Source: an uncultured Pseudomonadales bacterium (GTDB lineage: Bacteria > Pseudomonadota > Gammaproteobacteria > Pseudomonadales > Azotimanducaceae). From it: a stretch of 34,555 bases of DNA. The position numbers and the translations under genes were made by a program. Position 1 is the first letter of the stretch. The number at the start of each line of letters is the position of its first letter. Shown one piece after another: positions 27,542 to 34,555 of this stretch. The stretch spans positions 1 to 34,555 of the forward strand of contig CAJJAX010000032.1 in assembly GCA_905182155.1 (NCBI GenBank), read 5' to 3'. Below the pieces are notes generated by a model that saw nothing but the letters and a program-made list of their open reading frames with translations, was not told the DNA's origin and did no database searches.

Positions 27542-29289
27542 TTTTCGTTTCCTCCTCGGTTAGGCTCGAGAACGAGTCGCGCAGCGAACGCATCAAGCCC
27601 CGAACTCAGTTTCGGAAAAACTGGCGGGGTTGCATGATACTCGTGACACATCAGGCAATCAGATTCAATCCGGTGACTGACGCCCGGGTCAGCATGACAA
27701 GTCGAACACACCTCAATCTTGGGCATCAAGACGTCCTCTGCCTCGGTAGACCCTTTAGCATCATGACAACTATTACACTGCAGCGGTTCTAGCTTATGGA
27801 CGCTGTGATCGAAGGTTGCATGAACCGCAAAATCCGAGATCGTTACAACGTCGAGCCTCGTACCATCATCATTTAGAGCAGATTCATGACACTCCAGACA
27901 CAAGCCAGTTTTTGATTGCAGGATTTCTGTTACTTTTGCATCGAGATTTTCAACACCCCTGTTTCCGTCAGCGCGGTTAGGCCTAACCGACCCTGGGTCG
28001 TTCAGTGACGCTAACGAAAGCTCTCGCGCCAAAACATATCGAGCTTCAGCCAAAGAGTTATGTTCCAGTCGGAAAACCTGACCAAGGTCATCCTCGCCCC
28101 AAGCAAGATCATGACAGCCACCACAACCCGTTTCCATTTCGACAGGTTTGAAATTTTTCATTGAGACATCTAACGCATGACAACTGGCACAAGTAAGCGT
28201 CTGCTCTTCAGCCATCTCCCATACAAGTCCTGATTCGGCGAGGTGTTGTTCATGAGAAAAACTGATGCCGCTTTGATCCCTTTTAGACGGGCTCAGCGCA
28301 GAACGCACCAGGGTGATTTCGCCGCCGGTTCTATCAACCGATAGGTATTTAAAGTCACCGTGCGCCGAAAAGGCGCCGACATCATCGAAGCCGACCGCGC
28401 CCATATGTCCGGCCAATCGCTTATCCAACCCTTCGTGACAGGTCTGGCACAGCCCGTCTGGCATCGATAACACACCCTCATCGCCATTGTGATCCTTGTG
28501 ACAACTGGCACAACCGCCTTCTTCAATCCCAAACTCGGCCTTCGCCAACCCTTCCAGCGAATCTAGCCCCTCAGGGATTGGCCTTGAAAGGGAAAGCAAC
28601 AGCGCTGAGGCATGCTGTGGTAATGCCTCGTGACAATTTGAGCAGGTTTCACTGGTGACAGACTCGAATGGCTCAACATGACACTGATCGCATGATTCTG
28701 CAAAATTATGGTGCGCCGACGATATTTTGCCAGAGGCCCAGAGCACCTCAGGCGCCTGATCTGAAACATCACTTGATAAGGTGGTGGTTGACGCGACCTC
28801 AGATGAAAAAGGGTACCACGCAAATAGTGCGAACAAAGCAAAAACGCCTGCCCAAGACAGAAAACGAGCGTTTAAAAGGCTCGCAAACTTCGACCGGACT
28901 CTGAAACCAGGACCATAGCGTGGCGTGTAGCCCACACTCCCGCCTGGATCGATGTTAACCAAGACCATATCCTGATCAGAAGAAAGGCCAAGTGAGATCG
29001 AATATTGTCCAACCTTGAATTCGGCTTGCGATTCACCCGATAAAAACTCAGGACGCTTCAGATCAACACCGTCAATCGACGCTTTAGTGTCATTATCGGT
29101 TGCTCTAAGGCCCACGACACCGTCCACAATGTCTAAGTCAAAGCACTTTACCGGCAGCGAGCGATCCGACAGGACAACGTCGTTGCTTGCACTACGCCCA
29201 AAAGACAACTTTGGTCCCTCAAACGTTTCGACCTTGCGAGTTTGACGACCGCTCTGGCGATAAATAATTGTTGTCAGTTTTATTTGCAT
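27538..29289 (-). CDS. FHA-like / transmembrane / decaheme c-type cytochrome
   Basis: I choose the ATG at 29289 (MQIKLTTIIYRQSG), 8 bp after the preceding stop, giving 583 residues; the frame is open to 29382 but that part overlaps the upstream gene. Residues 20-105 resemble an FHA domain (LSFGRSASNDVVLSDRSLP), but the phosphothreonine-binding S-R-x-H is replaced by SLPVKC. A single membrane helix follows at about 142-160, then a periplasmic region with ten CXXCH motifs: CDQCH, CSNCH, CASCH, CQTCH, CASCH, CGGCH, CLECH, CNSCH, CSTCH and CLMCH. Topology with a cytosolic FHA-like head and periplasmic hemes is predicted from the helix. It probably takes electrons from the adjacent heme-b membrane protein. 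Confidence 0.88.
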   Translation of the reverse strand: MQIKLTTIIYRQSGRQTRKVETFEGPKLSFGRSASNDVVLSDRSLPVKCFDLDIVDGVVGLRATDNDTKASIDGVDLKRPEFLSGESQAEFKVGQYSISLGLSSDQDMVLVNIDPGGSVGYTPRYGPGFRVRSKFASLLNARFLSWAGVFALFALFAWYPFSSEVASTTTLSSDVSDQAPEVLWASGKISSAHHNFAESCDQCHVEPFESVTSETCSNCHEALPQHASALLLSLSRPIPEGLDSLEGLAKAEFGIEEGGCASCHKDHNGDEGVLSMPDGLCQTCHEGLDKRLAGHMGAVGFDDVGAFSAHGDFKYLSVDRTGGEITLVRSALSPSKRDQSGISFSHEQHLAESGLVWEMAEEQTLTCASCHALDVSMKNFKPVEMETGCGGCHDLAWGEDDLGQVFRLEHNSLAEARYVLARELSLASLNDPGSVRPNRADGNRGVENLDAKVTEILQSKTGLCLECHESALNDDGTRLDVVTISDFAVHATFDHSVHKLEPLQCNSCHDAKGSTEAEDVLMPKIEVCSTCHADPGVSHRIESDCLMCHEYHATPPVFPKLSSGLDAFAARLVLEPNRGGNEK

Positions 29290-29297
29290 AGTCGAGA

Positions 29298-30146
29298 TCA
29301 CCAGTAGTAGAAAACGGCGAAGATATGGATCCCGACCAGAAGCATTGAAAAGAACGTAAATGGCACGTGCACTGCAAGCCATATACTGATGAGGGCCTTA
29401 TATCTTTGATGCAGCCTTATTCTCTTCACCAACGCCGCTTTTGATTGGGTTAATCGCAAAACGGTTAAACTCAAATCTCTTTCAATCGCACCAGCATCGC
29501 GCGCCTGCTGGATACTGTCCCGGAATTGTTCGAAAACAGGCAACGCCACTTGAGAAAATAGGGCTCTGAGCTGACTAACAAGAACGCCATCTGTCTTTAA
29601 AACTCGCTCGCCAAGCTTAAGTGGTGGTCCATCTAATTCGAATAACACTTTATCCAACTGGAGATTCACCTGATCCAATTGGCTCTTTAGCTCGACAAAC
29701 GTCTGACTTCCTGAATTTTCTGACAGCTTTGAGGGTACTGTTGCGTAAATCGCCACACCAATAAATCCAGAAACGATCACAATCATCATCCCGCCAAAAG
29801 CAGCCGTGTGGACATTCCACCCAAACTGAAACCCCGTATGCAGCGTTGCGATCAAAGCCAGCGCAATGCCCAGGTAGACATGGGCTGACGTCCTTCCTTT
29901 TTGGCTCCATTTACCGGGCCGGATCAATCTTTTACGCAAACCTAGGGCCGCCAACCAAACCATCAGGCCTACACTGATAACCCCAAGGGTATAACCGAAC
30001 CAGGTTCCCCCATTATGCTCTGTTTTAACCGGGGCAAAAACGTAACAGCCAATCGCCACAACCATCAAAGCCAAAGCGACCCAAAGGTATCGGTAGCGAT
30101 TAAAGCTTAGGAACGATTCGAATCTCTGAGAAATTACATTTGGCAT
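29298..30146 (-). CDS. Five-helix membrane protein, candidate di-heme b-type cytochrome
   Basis: 282 residues with predicted helices at about 19-38, 50-70, 88-108, 114-136 and 252-281, and a long soluble, coiled-coil-like segment (about 140-245) between the fourth and fifth. Helix 3 has His89 and His103 and helix 5 has His260 and His274, each pair spaced HX13H as in ferric reductase/NADPH-oxidase-type di-heme cytochromes. I recognise no named family, so the heme assignment is inference. In this operon it sits between a cytosolic ferredoxin module and periplasmic cytochromes, where a transmembrane electron carrier is needed. ATG at 30146, 29 bp after the ferredoxin stop. Confidence 0.75.
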   Translation of the reverse strand: MPNVISQRFESFLSFNRYRYLWVALALMVVAIGCYVFAPVKTEHNGGTWFGYTLGVISVGLMVWLAALGLRKRLIRPGKWSQKGRTSAHVYLGIALALIATLHTGFQFGWNVHTAAFGGMMIVIVSGFIGVAIYATVPSKLSENSGSQTFVELKSQLDQVNLQLDKVLFELDGPPLKLGERVLKTDGVLVSQLRALFSQVALPVFEQFRDSIQQARDAGAIERDLSLTVLRLTQSKAALVKRIRLHQRYKALISIWLAVHVPFTFFSMLLVGIHIFAVFYYW

Positions 30147-30175
30147 AGCTTATCGTCGTCTTCTATCGTTGGGCA

Positions 30176-31700
30176 TTACAGCTCGTTAAAGTTTATGAAC
30201 TCATTTACGGAAACCCTGGCGGCAGCACCAGTGGGACAGGCTCTGACACACGCAGGCCCGCCATCAATGCCTTTACACATGTCACATTTTCGCGCCAACT
30301 TTGGACTCGACGTCTCAACTTTCACCGCTCGCCTATCACGGTGACCGATACCTGGGCCCAAGCCAAAAAGCACCGAACTTAGAAAGTTTGACCGCGGTTC
30401 TGGGGCTCTTTCCATCTTAATGACATCGTAGGGGCAGTTTCGCTCGCAATTTCCGCAACCGATACACGTATCTGCAATAAACACCTCACCATCGACCGAA
30501 CGCGTGATCGCATTTGGAGGACACTCGGTCATACATTGCGGCTGCTCGCAATGACGACATGATGTTGGTATGTGGAGCTTTTCAAAAGTTGTACCCGCCT
30601 CTCGATTCAGCAGCGTTATCCCATTATGGGATTCTGCACACGCAATCTCGCAATAATCACAGCCTATACATAAGTTTTCGTTAATAACTAAAACGTCGGT
30701 CGCTTCTCCCAATCCGTTTTCGAAAACAAACCCTGCAATCGCCGAATTCATTTCAACCGCTGATGAAAATTGCGTTTTATTTGATGTGATAAAGTCGTTG
30801 ACCTGAATTCGGCTTTCCATCCTACTTTCGACTAACGCGCGCACATCATCGCTACTGGCTAAGGCTGCTATCAGCGCTTCTTTGGGGATTTTTAGCACTT
30901 CTGACTTTACGGTCGCCTTGACCGAGGCATTTCTTGACCCGTCCATCAAGGCGGCCATCTCGCCCACGACAGCCCCGGCCTGTAGGTAAGTAACAAAAAC
31001 AGTTGACCCCATGAGCTCTCTTTCAACCACCATGGAACCCGATCGAATCAAATAAGCATCACTCTTTGTATCACCTTCTGTAATGAGGTATTGGTTAGGC
31101 GGCACGGTAATTAATTCGCTCGCAGCAAGTATCATTTTTTTACTTTCGTCGGAAAGCGAAGGACCAAAGACTTGAGAGAACATTCTCGTTGCGACCAGGT
31201 CATCGACATAATTTTTTATGCGCTCCTGACTTAACATCAATTTCAACAAGGCTGTTCGCGGTATTTCTAAAAGGATCGTAGATTCACTGGAGACGACGGT
31301 GCTGCCTCTTGGCCGACCCGAAATAAGGCCGACTTCTCCAAACATTTGACCGGCACCCATAGGAATCTCTAAAAGGTCTTCACCCGTCTCAATTAATATT
31401 TTAATGCCACCGGCAAAAACAGCGAAGACTGAAGACCCTGCTGCGCCCTTCTCAAAGATAACCTCACCCGCTTTGGCATGCCGCATACTCGTTTCAAGAA
31501 GAAAGTCTCGCAACTGCAATGGCGACAATGGCGAGAGCAAGTCGATGGCCTTCGGAATAAGGGCAAGCCACTCCTCAACAGTGTGTTGCACCGGAAGGAA
31601 CTCAAACTTGGCTGCCAACAAAGGCTCGTCTACAGAAGCCAAATCAAGGTTGCCGTTAATATACTCGATCGCATCAAATCCTTGATTGATACAATTTTTT
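30176..31700 (-). CDS. Tandem cyclic-nucleotide-binding domains fused to a four-cluster [4Fe-4S] ferredoxin (C-terminal part of a larger protein)
   Basis: The clean frame encodes 488 residues from a TTG at 31642, but it stays open upstream (INQGFDAIEYINGN) to the A6 run at 31695-31700 and continues the preceding oxidoreductase if one A is removed. Two CNB domains follow: cassettes FGEVGLISGRPRGSTV (Glu103, Arg112 from the TTG) and VGEMAALMDGSRNASV, both keeping the Glu and Arg that bind the cyclic phosphate. Then come 16 cysteines in four clusters: CIGCDYCEIAC, CRHCEQPQCMTEC, CIGCGNCERNC and CDMCKGIDGGPACVRAC, like NrfC/DmsB subunits but without a Tat signal, so it is cytosolic. It probably moves electrons from the FAD domain to the membrane cytochrome encoded next. 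Confidence 0.9.
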
Positions 31701-32590
31701 AATCAGGGGGTAGCCCGCAATTGCACCCACAACATACATTCCAGCAATGCTTGACTCAAATCGCGCTGAAATTTTTGGGAGGGCTTCTTTCTCCTGGCCC
31801 GTAAATTCGATGCCAAAGGACTCCAGAAGCTTTTCTTGGGGGTGCAGAACCCAGTCTTGCGATGAGTCGATCCGCAGGGACATTGAGTTCACCATCCCGG
31901 CCTTCTATCCGAACGATGCCACCTTTTATTTCCTGAGGCGCCGCTTCCGTCATAATACAGAGCAATTCATTTGAGGCGGCCGCCATCAGCCCATCAACAT
32001 TGGCTTTTTTAGCCCTCGCAAATTCTGCGCGGCGCTGCACAATGGTCACCTCATTTCCTTGGTCAGGGTCTTGACCCAACCCCATGGCGTTCTCAATAGC
32101 GGCGTCACCACCGCCGAGAACCACAACCTTTTCATCTAAAATCTCGAGCGGATCGTCAAGCCCATATTCAACGATGACCGATCCATCATCAGGGAATCCA
32201 ATCAGATTAGGATTGCCTTGGTTGCCTAAAGCAAGCACGATATTTCGACACCTTACTGTGTCGCCATTGCAGCGGTCACGAGAAAATCGTCTTTTTGCCC
32301 TGTAATTTCTGTAACATCAAAGCCAAAGCGGACCTGGGCGCTCATTTTCTCGACAGCCTCTCCCCAAGCATCCAATACCATCTCACGCTTGCCAGCGGCG
32401 AAGGCTATGTCGCTTCGTAAGGGTAAAATGCCAGGCTCTGCCATGACATGTTTGCCTTTTTGGTATTTTTGGATGGATTCATAGATGATCCGTTTTCTCA
32501 AAGATAGTCTGTTAAATTGTTGTCATGGCAGGCGGCACTAATTCCCGCGGGACCAGATCCAACAATTACAACATCGTATTTTTCGATCAT
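31674..32590 (-). CDS. FAD/NADPH-dependent oxidoreductase domain (thioredoxin-reductase-like), multiply frameshifted
   Basis: The ATG at 32590 has GGAG upstream. The product reads MIEKYDVVIVGSGPAGISAA (FAD site), then in shifted frames IFEKTDHL, YQKGKHVMAEPGILPLRSD, RNIVLALGNQGNP, VVVLGGGDAAIENAMGL (NADP site), QRRAEFARAKKAN and AGMYVVGAIAGYPLIK (C-terminal FAD motif). At least five single-base slips are needed: two at about 32475-32515, and one each at about 32267, 31831-31834 (T4) and 31695-31700 (T6). Correcting the last fuses it to the CNB-ferredoxin part, giving about 805 residues. The QRR...R pattern matches the NADPH-type HRRxxFRA of thioredoxin reductase, while the redox CxxC is absent, so it should pass electrons to the ferredoxin instead of thioredoxin. 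Confidence 0.85.
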
Positions 32591-32609
32591 TTAGTTCGCT
32601 CCGGCCGGC

Positions 32610-34555
32610 CTAAGGCGCATCTACGACAGTGGAATCACTATCATTAACAAAGTACATCTGCCCATCCAGCCTTTTAAAAAGGCCTTCCATTTCTTCGCGA
32701 TTGAACGGTCTAGACCCCAATCTTCCGAAGACGGCAATTTGATTACCGGATTCATCAACGGCCCGGTCACGATCGAGGCCTTTGGAAATCGAAAGTACCC
32801 GAGACTTACTCGGCATCCAGCCGATGACTTCTGGCTTTGGCTGGGGTGAGTAGCCATAGAAATTCGGTTGTGAGGAGGGGCTGGTCAACTGAAGTAACTT
32901 AAACCCAAAGTCACCATCGGCCACATATCCAAACAACGACGCGTTAGTCGTTCCTATAACAATATCGGATGTGTCTTTTAGCTGACCCTCGCCATCGAAC
33001 ATCTGATCCAAAACAGGTGCCTCTGGTTTTTCAATGTTGATGATCGCAAGCCCATCTTCACCCGCGGCAACATACGCATAGGTTCTCGCAAGATAAAGCT
33101 TGCGAGCATCAGCCAGTGCAACCGCACTATCCTTCACCAGAACAGGCTGGCTGGGATCAGTAATGTCGACCACGCCAAGGCCTGTTTCAGAGGTGTAAAA
33201 CAAATAACGAAACTGCGTTGCAAACGATCTCATACCGGCTAGCCGAATGACCGACGTCACAACCGGCTTGAGCGGGTTATCAATGTTCAGGGTTATCAAC
33301 CCTTGATCCGCAACAATGTAGGCAAAGCTGCCGTAAAGTGAAATAAACCGAGCGCCATCCAACAACCCGTTTTCGTTCCAAGTTAGAGCGCGCTCCAAGA
33401 AGTTATTGAGCGGATCGCCATCACCAAACGTGTTGATATTGACGACAATCAACCCCTCTTCAGCATCCGTAACAAAAGCATAGCTAAACAACGGATGCAT
33501 GCTCTGCTCTTGATTCACCTCTTGCATAAACTTGGTGTTCTTAGGGGGATGCACTGGTTGTGTCGTCCCAATTGCGAAGCAGGTTGCCTGCTTCGATCCA
33601 ACATGCGCGTTATGGCCTAGCGGTGAAAAAGGCGCCCGAACAATCCGTTCCGAAATCGATTTATTCGCGATGTTAGCGATATCGTAAACTCTAAAGCCGC
33701 CACGCCCCTCTGCAACATACAAGTACTCTCCTCGATGCTGAAGGCATTGGACCGCCCCATCAGCGCCCTGAAAAACGTTGCTGATCTCCTCCAGCGCGCC
33801 GGTCTCGCCCGAATAGCCATTGTCTCGATCGAATGCCGTGCCGCGAACCCAGCTCTTCAACTCTCTGTCATTATCAGAAACGTGACTTTCATAATAATCT
33901 GGATAAGCGTAGCGATGGAGGTAAGACCCAAAAACAGCCTGCGGCTCCTCGTATTCGGTCACTCTCACGGCCCAAAGACCGTTCTCTGTTCCGGCATAGC
34001 TGTGCAGCCCAACAAAATTGATGAAGTTGGTTCCTAGAAGCAGGGTCTGAGCCATGATTGCGTTGTTGTCGCCATTTGCCGACAAATGGCAATCCGAGCA
34101 AACCCGCGTCTCTTCTTTTCGAACGGTATGGGGAAAATGAGGCGCAAATGCCTGCGATGAGAAACCCGCGGCGGATACCGGTGGTTGCTGAACGTAAATT
34201 CTTTCTCGATTGATATTGGTAGAACTGAGAAGCAGCGCCGACGTCGACCGAATCGGCGCAATCACATTCCCTTTCGTTGTTTGATGCCGGCCCAACTGAA
34301 AGATTTGATCACGGGCAACCTGTGGATTGTATGTGGCAAAATTTCGAGTCTCGCCCACATCATACTTGTGGCTCTCAGTTTTCCAGTTCGCTTCTATGGG
34401 CAAGTGACAGCCGCCACACGAGGTTGACCAAGACAAATGACAGCTATAACAGGTCATGTTGTCCCCATGTGCGATCTGCTCATAACCTGATTCGCCACTA
34501 CTTTCCTTCTTGGACGACTGTACCAACTTCGCGGCCGCCGCCTTTTCGTTAAAGC
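32610..34555 (-). CDS. Multiheme c-type cytochrome with LVIVD beta-propeller repeats (5' end outside window)
   Basis: The frame is open to the right edge (F-N-E-K-A-A-A-A-K-L-V-Q), so the N-terminus, with any signal peptide and more hemes, is missing. The visible part, about 648 residues, has three CXXCH motifs: CYSCH, CGGCH and, about 110 residues later, CSDCH. After that at least six LVIVD-type blades follow: YLYVAEGRGGFRVYDI, YAFVTDAEEGLIVVNI, FAYIVADQGLITLNI, YLFYTSETGLGVVDI, YAYVAAGEDGLAIINI and FGYVADGDFGFKLLQL. LVIVD repeats form an extracytoplasmic beta-propeller of unclear role. It is the first visible gene of the cluster, ending 19 bp before the oxidoreductase. Confidence 0.88.
   Translation of the reverse strand, partial: FNEKAAAAKLVQSSKKESSGESGYEQIAHGDNMTCYSCHLSWSTSCGGCHLPIEANWKTESHKYDVGETRNFATYNPQVARDQIFQLGRHQTTKGNVIAPIRSTSALLLSSTNINRERIYVQQPPVSAAGFSSQAFAPHFPHTVRKEETRVCSDCHLSANGDNNAIMAQTLLLGTNFINFVGLHSYAGTENGLWAVRVTEYEEPQAVFGSYLHRYAYPDYYESHVSDNDRELKSWVRGTAFDRDNGYSGETGALEEISNVFQGADGAVQCLQHRGEYLYVAEGRGGFRVYDIANIANKSISERIVRAPFSPLGHNAHVGSKQATCFAIGTTQPVHPPKNTKFMQEVNQEQSMHPLFSYAFVTDAEEGLIVVNINTFGDGDPLNNFLERALTWNENGLLDGARFISLYGSFAYIVADQGLITLNIDNPLKPVVTSVIRLAGMRSFATQFRYLFYTSETGLGVVDITDPSQPVLVKDSAVALADARKLYLARTYAYVAAGEDGLAIINIEKPEAPVLDQMFDGEGQLKDTSDIVIGTTNASLFGYVADGDFGFKLLQLTSPSSQPNFYGYSPQPKPEVIGWMPSKSRVLSISKGLDRDRAVDESGNQIAVFGRLGSRPFNREEMEGLFKRLDGQMYFVNDSDSTVVDAP

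Overview
The window is a bacterial chromosome segment, most likely from a marine-type gammaproteobacterium. From rapZ to gatB the gene order (rapZ-ptsO-mgtE-yjgA / nitrilase-yhdP-rng-maf-mreD-mreC-mreB / gatC-gatA-gatB) follows the arrangement I know from Pseudomonas and its relatives. The GatCAB amidotransferase, a type III pantothenate kinase (coaX), YhdP, DarP/YjgA and NPr fit the same assignment. I cannot name a genus.

Layout. Positions 1-2994 (+): end of rapZ, ptsO (NPr), mgtE and darP/yjgA. Positions 2900-12323 (-): an envelope and cell-shape operon read mreB, mreC, mreD, maf, rng, yhdP, nitrilase, with starts and stops mostly overlapping. Positions 12324-12713: divergent promoter region. 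Positions 12714-15880 (+): gatCAB. Positions 15911-15980: a 14-bp tandem repeat. Positions 16019-21474 (-): a DUF1499 membrane protein, an M15 peptidase, an amidohydrolase and the coenzyme A precursor operon panB-panC-coaX. Positions 21728-21804 (+): tRNA-Ile2 (CAU), followed directly by a decayed tyrosine-integrase N-terminus and then a frameshifted M20 peptidase (-).

The accessory-looking part is 24152 to the right edge. All genes are on the minus strand and tightly packed. In transcription order they are: a multiheme c-type cytochrome with LVIVD beta-propeller repeats (5' end outside the window); a FAD/NADPH oxidoreductase that appears fused to two cyclic-nucleotide-binding (CNB) domains and a four-cluster [4Fe-4S] ferredoxin; a five-helix membrane protein with two HX13H pairs (candidate di-heme b cytochrome); a degenerate FHA domain joined by one membrane helix to a periplasmic decaheme domain; a secreted pentaheme cytochrome; and glucose-6-phosphate dehydrogenase with a C-terminal CNB domain. 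Together these suggest a cyclic-nucleotide-controlled path that makes NADPH (G6PDH) and moves its electrons through FAD, Fe-S and heme b across the inner membrane to periplasmic multiheme cytochromes, or runs in reverse. I know of no characterised system with this composition. This is the best candidate for something undescribed.

A caution about sequence quality: nitrilase, gatB, panC, the M20 peptidase and the oxidoreductase are each broken by small indels, often in homopolymers. Since gatB is normally needed for viability in bacteria that rely on GatCAB, many of these may be consensus errors rather than real mutations.
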